The notes beneath the pieces were generated by a model that was not told the DNA's origin, made no database searches, and saw nothing but the letters and a program-made list of their open reading frames with translations. DNA of 64,000 bases from Ridgeia piscesae (taxonomy: Eukaryota; Annelida; Polychaeta; Sabellida; Siboglinidae), in assembly GCA_025642075.2 (NCBI GenBank), contig JAODUO010000850.1, positions 22,501 to 86,500 of the forward strand, written 5' to 3'. The translations under genes were made by a program, and so were the position numbers. Positions 10,500-22,000 of the stretch are shown here, piece after piece (position 1 is the first letter of the stretch; the number at the start of each line of letters is the position of its first letter).

Positions 10500-11785
10500 C
10501 GCCGGAAATCAAACAATCGAAGCATTTTTCGGTAAAGAATTTATTCAATACTTCTCGCTCATGTAAAGTGGTCTTTTTTCCAAATAAGTATTTGTGTCGC
10601 TCCATCATCACTTTAAACTTGTTTGTGTAAGAACGTAATTGGCTGTAATGAGACTATAAAACCAAGTTTGAAGCTTTGTTTCCGCAAAATAAACAAATAA
10701 AACACATTGTAAAAATAATAGTTGGAGTTGCTTAATAACATGCCATCTGTGGTGCATCTTCAACATGCAGAATCACAATTAATATTCAAATCGGTTGAAC
10801 TAAGCTGCTCACCCCTAAGTTATGTGATTTGCGCACATGCTTGCCACTGTGGTCGAGTTAGTATTGGAAATAGCAGAGACTGTCCAAGTTGACACAAACA
10901 AATAAGCTGTGGTGATAAACTCCCGTCTCCGCATTTGTGGAATTTCACGGCAGCAGGTCTTTTTTTAACAAACGAGCATAGTTCTAACAAATTTCATTAT
11001 TACCAAAGGAGTCATCTTTTTTTTTAAATAAAATATATAACAATTTAAAAATTAAATACAAAACAAAAATATGTATATCTATTTTAGTTAACCTGAGAGA
11101 GGATGGTAAGCACGACTGCCATCGGCAATATTGTCCAAAGTGGTTCTTGATAAAATCTATTGGCATGGGAGTGTAATGCCTGAATGCACTCAGGACTGTG
11201 CGATGTTTGGATAACCACGCATTCTCGTTTCCGTTGTATGCAGATAGTCGTTATTTTCAAGAACCATTGATAATACTTGTTGCTCGTTTTAAGGAACAAC
11301 CCCCCTTTTGCAGGTAAGACCATCTACCCGAGAAAACTTAAATTAGTTTACCAACTGTTCACATTCACCACTTTTACTCCGTTGACGGTGCATATGATTA
11401 GGGCCATCGTTCATGTTCCCCAAAAAATGAAACTTGAATTAAGCACATGCATTTTCCATAAATACTTACTTACTCAAGCCCTAAAGGTGCCCACTGGCAG
11501 ATAGAGTAGACTAATTAAGGGTCCTCCACGTTTTGGGTCGTTCACGTTTCCTTTGTCGTGCGTGTGTTCATCTAAGTGCTGTTTTGGAGATGCTGTCGTC
11601 TTTCTTTCTAAGTTAAGACGTGGCTGATACTTCTACATGTTCTTGTGGCAAGTGTGTTGACTGTTGTTCATAGTGTATTGTCCAGCAATTCTGCGCAGAT
11701 GCTTGTCTGATTATTTTGTGGTCAGACTATTTTCATTATATTTTGAAAACATTTTGTGTGGAAGGCAGAAAGGTGTTTGAGGTCA
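10500..11785. other. no gene recognised
   Basis: This region is AT-rich, and none of its short open frames has recognisable motifs. An A/T run lies at about 11010-11080. I see no RNA gene. Confidence 0.4.
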
Positions 11786-12539
11786 AGGTCTGTCATACGT
11801 CAGCATTCTGAGTCGTGTAGAAGAGTAGAGAGGGCATAGCTATGATACAGAAAAAAAATGGTTTTCTGGAATATACGGTTGATCTCCATACAGGTGTTAT
11901 TCTGAAGAAAGCGCGTTTGGCTTTGTTGGTGCGATTCTTTGTATCAACAACGGCCTCTCCATCTTTACACGTGATGCTCCCTAGATAGGTGAAGGTGTCC
12001 GTGATTTGTAGTTCTTCATGCTCGATGTAGATCGACACCGGGTTTCTCTATTTTTGTTTCTGTTTAGTCCTAATTTATGGCTGATGTCGATGAGCTTATT
12101 TGTTTTATTTTCCGTATAAGTATTATCGCGTGTGGGACAAGGAGACTACATTATCTACGAAGTCGATATCTTCGAGAACGGAAAACAGTGTCCATATTAT
12201 CCCAGCCACATGATACGGATTATTCGTATCCGATACGGATTTTGGCGGTTTTTAAAGTGATACGGCCGTACTCCATTTTGATACGGATGTTAACTAACTT
12301 TATGGAGAAATTATTTTTAACCACATTATGTCCTTATATGCGTCACAAAACTATACAAGCATATAATACAGCATAATGGATCGTGACTAAGTAAATCGAT
12401 TCGAAACGAACGAACTAAACAACCGATTAGTTTATTATAGCGCGTAATAGATGGCGCGCTGGTAATTTTGTTCTGAAAACTGCGGCAAGTGGCTTAATGG
12501 GTGGGAACGGGGCGCGTGGCAGGCGCGTGACGATTGTTC

Positions 12540-12700
12540 AAGATTTCAAAATGTTGATGCTTGTCAGTGAAACTTCGATATACGCGCGAACTGCTGAAAT
12601 AAATTTTCATTATTTGATGACACTCTGTTTTGCAGTACGCAGCTTAAACGTGCTGAAGTGAAGTAAAACTTCGGTAATCTTCCAGTTAATTGGCCTAAAT
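12540..12700. repeat. Dispersed repeat, copy 1 (second copy at about 31560-31690)
   Basis: The stretch containing CTGCTGAAATAAATT, GATGACACT and GTACGCAGCTTAAACGTGC matches 31600-31685 (CTGCAGAAATAAATTGACA, GATGACACTTTTGCGGTACG, CAGTTTAAATGTGC) in the same orientation. Divergence is moderate. The family identity is unknown, and no coding motif was recognised. Confidence 0.55.
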
Positions 12701-12717
12701 TATTTGGGCCTTTTCCA

Positions 12718-13293
12718 AACAGTTTTACCACGTTTTTTTGACATCTATGTGTTTGGAATGTCATTCTGCATCACTCCCGCTAAAACGAATTCAGATATAT
12801 ATATTTTAAATTGTGTTTTAGATCAATGTAATGTCATCGTGTCGACGTAAATAAGCCGTTGTCACCAGGCGTGAGTAGTTAGCGCTCCCCAGACGCATCA
12901 CGACTGCTAAGGCGATGTCTTGCGATTTGCAAATATGTCCCCAAAACTAAGGCTACATCATTAATTTGTACTCTATAATTATAATGCAGATATAGTTGTT
13001 TTTTAGCATCCATTTATAAAAAATGGGTAATTTTTTTTTCGACTTCGTAATGCACACGCTAGACATCGCCTTTGACAAAGCCGGGCTTTGAGGTCCCGAT
13101 GCGTCTAGGCTGCCCTAACTGCTCGCGCTTAGTGACATCGGCTTATTTACGTCGACTCGACGGCATTAAATTGATCTAAAACACCAATTTAAAACAATAT
13201 AATATCTGACTTCTTTTAGCGGGAGTGATGCAGAATGACATTCCCAAACACATACACATCGAAACAACGTCGAAAAAACGTGGAAAATCGTTA
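12718..13293. mobile_element. Foldback (long inverted repeat) non-autonomous element
   Basis: About 215-235 bases at 12718-12935 are repeated in inverse orientation at about 13060-13293 with moderate divergence. Paired blocks include CACGTTTTTTTGAC / GTCGAAAAAACGTG, GGAATGTCATTCTGCATCAC with its complement, ACTCCCGCTAAAA, GTTTTAGATCAAT, GTCGACGTAAATAAGCCG and GGCGATGTCT. The loop of about 120 bases is AT-rich and non-coding. No transposase frame is present. It lies inside the minus-strand LINE, as part of the roughly 1.1-kb insertion that separates its RT halves. Confidence 0.75.
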
Positions 13294-14689
13294 GACATAA
13301 TGAGTAGTGGTGGCACTGATGCGGATTTATACTGATTATTACAGCATTTTAGGTCAAAATACGGATTGCCATCCACAAAATGTGACAGGTCTGTGTTGAC
13401 ACTTCGGTTGTTTTCTTCATAACCCAGTCTGTGACAAAGTTGAGTAGGATTGTTGACATCAGGCACCCTTGTCTGAACCCAGATTTTACTTTGAATGCAA
13501 TATTCGACTTTCCTGTGGAGCACGTATAGGCCTAGTTCTCCTGGAAGAGCTTGTCTATGTGAATGCTGTCAACGGATTTTCAAGTCTTTATAGTTTATAC
13601 ACTGTTCTCTCTGCCAATCTGTGCACTGCTCGATGGTGTTTCTGAGAGTGAAAATATGGTATGTACAACCTCTTCCTTTTCGAAATCCAGCTTGTTCCTA
13701 CTTTGCACTTTGTCTACTGCCACTGAGTTCGTTTTATTATAATCTTGCAGTACCTCTAGATCTTGCTGGGAACTGACATTAAGGCAATGAGTCAGGTCAT
13801 GTTTCTTAGGGATTGTAACAATTGTTCCTTTGCACCAGTCCTCGGGAATTGTCTTTCCCTTCCATATTGCTACAAATAAGGGAAGACGAAGCAAGGCTGC
13901 TGGTTGTGGGACTGTTTTTATTATCTCTGCATTTAGTTGAAGATGGTGTCGGGTTCTTGGTGTACTGCAGATCGTTCTGCACCTGCTGCTACGTTGTCCG
14001 TGTAAGTCTCTTGTATGTACCATTTGACCCGCTTGTCTCCTTCACTGTGGAGAGCTCTATATCTTTCTTTAAATCTCTGGGACTTCGCTTTCACCCACTA
14101 GACTTTTAGTTGTCTTATTTCACAATTGATTGTTTTCCATGTGTCTTCATTCAGCCAGTACTGTTCTAGTATTACACTATATTGGTCTCAGTGTAGGTGT
14201 GTACGACACCCTTCCATTTCTGCTTCACGTATTTGTTGTTTCCTTCGTCCGGCATTGTTTACTTCCTCGACTGTGTCTTCTAGTGCTGCAAAGCAGTTGC
14301 ATACATGCACGATAAACTGTTTTTTATTCCAGCGTTTTTCAGTTTGAAACATCGAAGTGTTTCGACAACCTAATTGGTGCTGCGTTTCTTTTGAGCTTCA
14401 GTTTGATGTGTGGCACAACCATAATAATTATGTAGAGATCGCTGCCAACATCTGCTCCACTTCTGACACGCAAGGGACGTCGCCACTTGCCACTTATGAC
14501 GAGGTGGTCAATTTAGCTCTTGTCTCTTTTTATGTGGATAAGGGGTGCCTCCTGTGACAAGGTTGTCAGAGAAGCCAAGCAGTCGCTCACCGTTGACACT
14601 TACAGTCCCACATCCATGTTGACCCATACTTTTGTTATATCCGGCATTTGCCTGCCTGTATTTCTGTCTGTCTAAGTTTGTATGTCTGT

Positions 14690-14985
14690 CTGTATGTCTT
14701 TCTCTCCCTCTCTCCCCCCTCTCTCTCTCTCGCTCTCTCTTTCTCACTCACTACCTCCTCGATGTCTCCCCCCTCCCTGGCTTCCTCCCTCCTCCCTCTC
14801 TCCCTCACTCCTCCCCCCTCTCTCTCTTTCTCTCTATCTCTGTCACTCGTTCCGTTCCCCCGCGCATCCGTCTGTCCGTCCGCCCCCCGTCTCTCTGTAT
14901 GTCTATGTCTCTCTCATTCCCTCCTCTCCCTCCCTCCTTCCACCCCTCCCCCGTCTCCCTCCCCCTCTGCCCTGTTCCATTGTAC
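14690..14985 (+). repeat. Polypyrimidine (C/T) low-complexity tract
   Basis: Nearly 300 bases are almost pure C and T on the plus strand (CTCTCTCT, CCCTCC, CCCCCTC runs). The open frames of Ser/Leu/Pro composition here are by-products of this bias. It interrupts the 5' end of the minus-strand LINE. Confidence 0.85.
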
Positions 14986-15064
14986 CCGATGATGACGTTG
15001 GTGTAGGGTTTCGTTCTTGATACGGTTGTTAATGTCCACTTCCACATGTAAAAAAGTATATACA

Positions 15065-15592
15065 CTGTGCTGTGCTGTGCTGTGCTGTGCTGTGCTGTGC
15101 TGTGCTGTGCTGTGCTGTGCTGTGCTGTGCTGTGCTGTGCTGTGCTGTGCTGTGCTGTGCTGTGCTGTGCTGTGCTGTGCTGTGCTGTGCTGTGCTGTGC
15201 TGTGCTGTGCTGTGTTGTGTATGCTGTGTATGCTGTGTATGCTGTGTATGCTGTGTATGCTGTGTATGCTGTGTATGCTGTGTATGCTGTGTATGCTGTG
15301 TATGCTGTGTATGCTGTGTATGCTGTGTATGCTGTGTATGCTGTGCTGTGCTGTGCTGTGCTGTGCTGTGCTGTGCTGTGCTGTGCTGTGCTGTGCTGTG
15401 CTGTGCTGTGCTGTGCTGTGCTGTGCTGTGCTGTGCTGTGCTGTGCTGTGCTGTGCTGTGCTGTGCTGTGCTGTGCTGTGCTGTACTGTACTGTACTGTA
15501 CTGTACTGTACTGTACTGTACTGTACTGTACTGTACTGTACTGTACTGTACTGTACTGTACTGTACTGTACTGTACTGTACTGTACTGTACT
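15065..15592 (+). repeat. Microsatellite mosaic: GTGCT pentamers, ATGCTGTGT nonamers, GTGCT pentamers, GTACT pentamers
   Basis: There are four consecutive blocks. (GTGCT)n spans about 15065-15214, (ATGCTGTGT)n about 15213-15343 (some 14 copies), (GTGCT)n again about 15344-15484, and (GTACT)n about 15484-15592. Boundaries are sharp and copies inside each block are nearly perfect. Frames on both strands stay open because the units lack stops; they are not genes. Confidence 0.95.
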
Positions 15593-15634
15593 TGTTTGTA
15601 CATAACATCAGTAGCTGTATCACTATGGGTGCCG

Positions 15635-15919
15635 ATCCCCTAACAAAAAAGAGCCAATGGTATACCACTGATTACCATTGAATACCATTCAGTACCATTG
15701 GACCATTCAATGATATTTCAGTAGGACTCAGTGGTACTCTCAACGGTAATTTAAAAATAACATCCAATACCGCTGAACGGTACAAAGAATCCAAAATATA
15801 ATTCCAAAAAAAATTCAGATACCATTCAAATACCCTTGGCCATAATACCCCCTAGGACCATTCAAATACCATTCAATGGGATTTGAATGGTATTTGAATG
15901 GTATTTTTTGTAAGGGGAT
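15635..15919. mobile_element. Short MITE with terminal inverted repeats
   Basis: ATCCCCTAACAAAAAA at 15635-15650 is matched by inverse TTTTTTGTAAGGGGAT at 15904-15919, one mismatch apart. The 285-bp interior is built from repeated ATACCATTCAA/TTGAATGGTAT words in both orientations and can fold extensively. No open frame of note is present. The host-derived target duplication is not clear. Confidence 0.75.
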
Positions 15920-16298
15920 ACGCAAATCGGGCCGATGATCACGTACGTAATCGCGTTCATTGACGCACGCGCTGCATATTTGTTTTTGGAAGTTCATCTT
16001 TGAGTTCTTTTAGATTCCAACTGTTACAACTATAAGGAATAGATGTATATAACGTATGTTAACAAATGCTGGATATAATAAATAGATGCGGCGTAACCAG
16101 GTAACGAGACGCTGGCGGTTGACGGCACGCGATCCGAGTTGCGCAACGGCGCCACCTGGCTGATTAGTACTGTACGTTCCCCATTATTGGCGTCACCTTA
16201 CGGGCAAGTGCGAAGTTCTTGGGTTGACAAGCTCTCCTATTTGAGTATGAAGAAGGCGATAAAAATAATTTCCTGTTACGGTTTATTTCCTGTTAGCG
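15920..16298. other. 5' flank of PYM1, probable promoter region
   Basis: About 380 bases separate the MITE from the PYM1 start codon. A GC-richer stretch at 16085-16200 (ACGAGACGCTGGCGG, GCGCAACGGCGCC) may be the promoter. No TATA box is placed convincingly, so the transcription start is undetermined. Confidence 0.3.
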
Positions 16299-16350
16299 AT
16301 GGAAAGTGGCGAGCTTTCGAGGGAAGGTGTCGTAAGAGATGCAGCTACAG
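16299..16350 (+). CDS. PYM1 exon 1
   Basis: The ATG at 16299 (context AGCGATGG) starts 17 codons plus one base, ending ACAG before GTATGA. The first base of the Gly codon is completed by exon 2, giving TGE at the junction as expected from PYM N-termini. Confidence 0.9.
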
Positions 16351-18823
16351 GTATGACTTAATTTCGCATTCATGTGATTTCGTAACAGTCTGAATTGCTA
16401 TCCACGAACCGTCGGAGGTGGCATACATTTGCAAAGCCTGCGTACCCGTAAACCCTACCTCCATTGGCCGAAACAGCGAGGTATCTACTGGAGTCAGATC
16501 ACATTTGCATTTTCCATAGGCAGCCATTATAACGTTTCCTTCATTTCCTACTAATCTTGAAGAGCTCTGTTATTGACAATTTCACAGCATATTTACCCTC
16601 CATAGACAGAAGTTCTGTGAAAAAATCGTGAACTTTTAATACATCAGGCTCCCACAAACTTCGTTCAAACCTTACACCCCTCCATTTCTGCTTACACCCG
16701 TCCATTTCTGCTTGAACCACCCACGGATTGCCCCTGATTACATCACCAAGCAAAATGACAACTGTATTAATATGCAGAAATGCACCGACTGACAGCTGTC
16801 GTAATTTGACATATGTGCTCACCGAAATTCAGACAACCTGCATAATGCTGTTTTTAATGGGTACCCTTTGGTCGGGGAATGGCGGACGAGCACCTTATTG
16901 TGGTCTTACATCTACTCTAGACTAGAAGTATAACTAAGAATAGCTAGTAGTAGAGGCTAGACCAGGCGGATAGGCTACTAAAAAGCACGACGTCAATAAT
17001 GTAGAGTATATATATATATATATATATTGTTATTTACATTATGAAAATATCGTGTCATCTTGGTCCAAAAGTCCAAAGACAAATTAAAGCGTTACCCTAC
17101 CCTGTTTGCATGCATCCACATGTCATGATGATTTAATAAGTTTACCGTCCAAAAGGTTGTGTGCCATCTATATAATACTATATATATGAAACCCTTTCTC
17201 ACTAGTTGCCAACTTGCCATACTCTACTACGGATTGCTCACTACAGTATTACATTGTGGGGAGCGGTGGTCGCGTGGTAGAGTGCCAGACTGTCAATCGA
17301 GGAGACAGTGGTTCAATCCCACATACTGTCATTTTGCCTTAGCCTTAGGCAATTTTCTTCACCCCACATTTACCTGTCTTTTGGAAGAGACGCTAAAAGC
17401 CGGTGGTCCGTTCTATCTGTTGTTTATGCACAGGGGGTAAATGTGTAACCTGTAGTGGACTCACTAATTCTAGAGAATGACAACTCCTGCATAAGCCCAA
17501 GTTTGGGAGACCACAGATACCTCGAACACAAAGATGCACTAAGAATATCTAAGATTGAGTAAACTGTTTAGAATTTTTTATACATTGTGTTTAGGTCCCC
17601 AGTTTTTGTGTGGCATGCTCCTAGATTTTGTAAAGTAGAGGCCTGGTGGGGCCATCCTAAATTGTTTGCCAAAATTCATGCACAGTTTTGGAAAGGTTTT
17701 ACTGTAGTAAAATACACTGTTTGCTGCCTGTCTATGTTGTGTAATTTTAGTTTTATGATTCAGGAGAGTTGTTTATACCTGCCACACGGCGAGCAGATGG
17801 AACATGGCGTAAAGCACGTCGGGTGAAGGAGGGGTATCTGCCCCCAGAAGAAGTACCTGCGTAAGGCATTTGAAGCATCAAACTAAAAACCAAAGGCTGC
17901 AGTGGTAGCTGATCGATTTAATTGCAATTAACTGATAAGCAGGACAACTTCTACTTGCATCTTTGATGCATTCGTAGGCCGAACCAAGTTGCTTAAATAA
18001 AGAATAGGTACTTCCCATCTTTATAGCTTTGAGTTCTGGTCTGAGTAACTGTTAAAATCGACCACTACTTCCAACATATTGCGGTAATGTGGCCAGATCC
18101 CCGTAGCATTGAATCTGGTAATTTGTTGCAAACTGCGAGATGCTCGGAGTAACGGAATATCGTTAAAATTGAACCCTAGCAAATCTGACATGTTTTACTT
18201 ATATGAATACCCACGGGTACTTTGGATAACTAATATCTGCATCTGTATGCATAATTAATAGTGTCTAGAATTTTTTTTTTTATTTTTCTTCTGGTGTTTG
18301 CAATGCTTAAATATGTTGACCACATTTTTGAAAGTATATACTACATTGGTTGTTGTTATCCAGATTTGAAACGAAGGGCAACCTGTGGCTGAAGAACCAG
18401 CCGACCGGGCCGGTTGGTCTCCATATCGATGAAAAGCAGCAATCAGAGAGTGCAATGTCGAAAGCAGCAAAGAAAAATGCAAAACGGAAAGAGAAAAAGA
18501 AACAACAGAGGAATGACGATTCAGACACGGGTGCAATGTTATCTCCATCAGACAGACAGAATAAACCAGCGCCACCCAGCGACACCGACCGAGTGAAATC
18601 TGCGGGTACAACATGTGACCCGTTGAAGGAGGCAGATCGTGATGCGACAAAACGGTTGCGGAATCTTCGAAAGAAGTTGAAACAGATCGATGATATCAAG
18701 AAGAGGATAGACTCGGGGGAGCTGAAGAACCCTGAGAAAGACCAACTGGAGAAGGTCTCCCGGCGACAGGTGGTGGCTGACGAATTGGACGAACTGATGC
18801 AGAATCTTAACGTTGAAAACTGA
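16299..18823 (+). CDS. PYM1 homologue, partner of Y14 and Mago (complete, three exons)
   Basis: Exons join as 16299-16350, 17764-17860 and 18364-18823 (609 nt, 202 residues plus TGA; human PYM1 is 204). Junctions are ACAG|GTATGA, TTCAG|GAG, CTGC|GTAAGG and ATCCAG|ATTT, and the split codons rejoin in frame. The N-terminus [19 protein letters not shown] leads into [20 protein letters not shown] and [10 protein letters not shown], the highly conserved block that binds the Mago-Y14 dimer. The middle is Lys-rich ([18 protein letters not shown]). The C-terminal helix ([35 protein letters not shown]) is the coiled-coil region that associates with the small ribosomal subunit. PYM strips exon-junction complexes from spliced mRNAs in the cytoplasm and lets Mago-Y14 recycle (family knowledge). 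It is convergent with the integrin gene. A polyadenylation signal lies at 19082. Confidence 0.95.
16351..17256. other. PYM1 intron 1, proximal part, with unassigned antisense open frames
   Basis: Two minus-strand frames lie here (16822-16541, 93 residues, containing [20 protein letters not shown]; and 16527-16345, 60 residues). They read like coding sequence, but I do not recognise them and see no clear gene model. A (TA)n run lies at about 17006-17029. Confidence 0.3.
17257..17545 (+). mobile_element. tRNA-derived SINE in PYM1 intron 1
   Basis: The head, 17257-17330, looks like a tRNA gene: GGGGAGCGGTGGTCGCGTGG with an A-box-like TGGTCGCGTGGTAGAGTGC, and a B box GGTTCAATCCC at 17310-17320. 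No proper acceptor stem closes. A tRNA-unrelated body follows (AGACGCTAAAAGCCGGTGG, GGTAAATGTGTAACCTG, about 17385-17450), then GACAACTCCTGCATAAGCCC. The 3' limit is approximate, and the SINE family was not assigned. Confidence 0.7.
17764..17860 (+). CDS. PYM1 exon 2 (Mago-Y14 binding block)
   Basis: The acceptor TTATGATTCAG precedes it and the donor GTAAGG follows. It encodes [17 protein letters not shown] and [14 protein letters not shown], the most conserved part of PYM proteins. Confidence 0.95.
18364..18823 (+). CDS. PYM1 exon 3 (last coding exon)
   Basis: The acceptor is GTTGTTATCCAG. It encodes [13 protein letters not shown], the basic [15 protein letters not shown] stretch and the C-terminal helix, ending at TGA 18821-18823. 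Confidence 0.95.
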
Positions 18824-19081
18824 GTCATTCTCTTGCACGGTTTGATGGAATGATAGCATTGTGGCTTGCATCTAATGTGTTATCCACAGGATATCATGCA
18901 GTCGTTATAACTGGGATTCACGTTGTCCAAAAGTGTGGCCCTGCGATGGAGTTGTATCCTGTACAAACCGCAAGTCTTACAGGTCACTGCAGCGCAGATC
19001 AAACATCAACTATTGTACAGTGACAGTAACAGATGGAAGTGTTCTGGTAAAGTCGACGTTTAAATGCAATGATTGATCATG

Positions 19082-19087
19082 AAATAA
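19082..19087 (+). terminator. PYM1 polyadenylation signal AATAAA
   Basis: AATAAA lies 259 bases after the PYM1 stop codon, the first canonical signal downstream. This implies a 3' UTR of about 280 bases. Confidence 0.65.
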
Positions 19088-22000
19088 ATTATTCAGGTTT
19101 GCACATCATCAGTCCTTTACATGCACAGGGAAACAATCGTAGGACTGACAACCAAACTTGAGGGAGTACAACATAGGGATTGGTAACTGGAATTGTGACT
19201 TGGTGGTGTGACACGGTCTTCTCAAAGGAAAGTATTTGATCTTCTCAAAGGGTGGATTAGTGTTAGCATTCATTATGTGTACTCTACATACCGACGTTTA
19301 CACACTTGTAAGTTATTCAATGGTGACGTGACAGAGCTGTTGCAGTTATTGAACCACGAGTCTTTTGGCAACTATGTGTAATGTCAAGGTTGAATAGCTA
19401 TGCATTTATACCAACCTGAGTCTATTAAATCGCCTATAGTTTATAATGTTTTTGTTTTGTGAGCTAAGGTTTCAAAATGTGACGTCAGCCCCTCCCCCTC
19501 GGGGGAAGTATAAAATGAATACACATAATGTGGTTAATAGTGAAACTTGCATGTAGTAAGATGGAAATGTGTATTATATAGTGTGATGGAAGATAGACTT
19601 CATAGTATTATCCTTCAAACACTAGCTAATTACCAGAATATATACAGGAAAGGTTACTGTGATAGGAATTGTCTATAATGGTCTCTAATGTTTGCTGGCT
19701 GTCTGTTTCTCGTGCCAGTTCATGTTATTGTGATCTCTCAATACTGAAAGAGGTGGATGTGATATCACATATCCACACTGCCAACCACTGCATCTTGACT
19801 GCAGAAATAGCATGTAGACGTGTAAATAACAGTATATGAAACAAAAGACACAACAACCGGGTATTGTTTAAAAAATTTACTGTTAAAATGGTTACATGTT
19901 AGCTATCACCTTCAAAATTGGCGATACATGAGCGATGTGGTGTAAAATCAGCATTGCAATTCGTTGTAATACTTGTTTATAATATAGATCTATATGCACA
20001 TGAAGTTCATTTACTAGATTCGGGATTTGAACCACAAAGAATCAGTGCCTGGCTGGTTCAAGTACACACCTTATCAAGTATACAAGTCATAGCACACTTC
20101 ATAAATAACGTTGACCTTAGTCTGGTATATCATTACAGTAAAAGCTGCATCACTGACCACTCCACCAAAACTGTCACCTGTGTATAACGAGCACTTGAAA
20201 GTCCTAGATTACTTCCTGGTAGTGAGTATCCAAACTGCTTATAACGGTAACATTGTGCAGTCCCGGTAGTGGTCGTTATAGACTGTAAACAGTAATTGGT
20301 ACAGAAACTGTCTTTAGAGGCCACATGGGTTATGTTGTGGGTGCATAATGCAAAGACAACACAGGTAGATATTTACTAAGGAGTTGACCTTCACCCTTAC
20401 AATGTCAGTCACTGCGTCAGATGTCCAGTTTTATATTTTGGTCTGATTGCATTCAAATGTGACAAACTGCCACAGGTGAAATACTGATGACATTTATACA
20501 CATTTCACCTGTAATATTTCTTAATTAACATCAACTCTTGTCAATCCTAGCATGAAAAGACAACTTCACTGCTCGACAGCCGTTCTCTGAAGTTACTGGC
20601 AAATATACAAAAGCATAAAACTTTACACGTAAACATTTCAACTACACGCTACCAACAGTTCCTGCCACCAAAGTATTCTAATCCCACATCTACGGACACA
20701 GCTGTGTGTAAATATCCATCGGACGTTTCCTGCGTACTCCACCAGCATCTGACTTACAGATCATGTGACATAGCATGTAATTATATATACATATTAAGTG
20801 GCTCACTACGTTAGCACCGGCCGCCAAATTTTACATATTGTAACATTATACTTCACAAACGAGTCAGGTTGTATTATTATTAATTAATTCGACTTCACGA
20901 ACAATTGCACAATACAATTGTATAACCAACATAAGGGATGGTCTTGCGTGTTTACAAAGTCCAGAAATAACATAAAACACCAGTTTGCTGGGGTCACTTG
21001 ACCAGAGTATTCCCCTCCCCGATACAAGGTAGCCCACCTGTGTACTGCCTTAACGTATTTATGGACTTGTGCAACCCCTGAACTTACCTGTGTGTCTCTT
21101 GTTATGTTTATGCGCCCAACTCGTTAAATAATTTATCAAAAACAACAGACACTAGGATGACATACTACCGTAGCATTACTTATATAGCAATATAAAAATG
21201 CAAAAACGTTGCTAATATTCTTAACTAGTGCAAAAGCAGACACAACAAATGGTAGAAATCTAGATCTACAGTGTGCATTGCTTGGCACAGTTACGTAACT
21301 CTATTTTGATCATACACTTGCTCCAGGTATCTGGCTAGTTTAAATTACTTCTGTCCGTTCATAACGCGTCCTCATACTTCACCTATGTTATAGTATTTAA
21401 CGTCACTTCTTATTGTTTCATAAATTATTATACAAACATGACAATGTTAATTGTGAAATTGCCTCATTACCTAATTAATTTGTTATAACATAGCTAAACC
21501 TGCTTTAGTATAAAATGTATGAGAGCTCCTTGGGATCTATTTTCCCCATAGTATACAACTTTAATTAGTCACAGAACATCTTGTGGCTTCTGTCTACAAA
21601 CGTCTTATTCTCAAAATTTGTTGCGTTATTTACCAAGGTCACAGGGAGCTCGAAACAGCACAACAAAACAGCTGAATACTGCATACATGTTCTATCAACA
21701 CTAGTTAACACTGACTAACACTGGTTTATGTAACCGACCTGATCAGCAACACACTCACAATGACACCACATGATTACATTACACAAAGGACTTGATAAGC
21801 CCACAATTATTTGGTTAGGACGGTTAATGTATAAAATCTAAATGCAGAGTGCCATGACAGATATTGTACACGGCACAATAATTACATTCATTTAATAATT
21901 CAGCAACGTCGTAAAAATGGAAGAACATCCTTTTGCTGTAAACATTTTTACAGTAAGATCTGCTGAACAATTGACCTTGTCGCCTTACAGTTAACAGTGT

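Larger units (their letters stand above)
11790..14690 (-). mobile_element. Decayed minus-strand LINE (endonuclease + reverse transcriptase), split by an insertion
   Basis: Read on the minus strand, the element runs from about 14690 to 11790. Endonuclease pieces: SMGQHGCGTVSVNGERLL and NLVTGGTPYPHK (about 14645-14540), then IDHLVISGKWRRPLRVRSG and ADVGSDLYIIMV (about 14520-14410). The catalytic His expected after GSD is Leu. Linker and RT N-terminal part: LPLFVAIWKGKTIPEDW and CKGTIVTIPKK (about 13880-13790), VHTIFSLS, and SGFRQGCLMSTILLNFVT (about 13470-13420), in changing frames. After a roughly 1.1-kb insertion (about 12190-13320) the catalytic region resumes as VLEDIDFVDNVVSLSHT (about 12185-12140), with FVDN in place of FADD. 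TFTYLGSITCKDGEAV and RTNKAKRAFFRI (12000-11890) mark the C-terminal part. Multiple stops, frame changes and two lost catalytic positions show a dead copy. The clade was not assigned. Confidence 0.75.

Noticed and set aside
14805..15681. Frames rich in Ala-Gln-His-Ser or Cys-Ala-Val-Leu
   Set aside because: Products of the GTGCT/GTACT satellite and the neighbouring C/T tract.
17257..17330. Functional tRNA gene
   Set aside because: A and B boxes are present but a closed acceptor stem is not visible and a SINE body follows; better explained as a tRNA-derived SINE.
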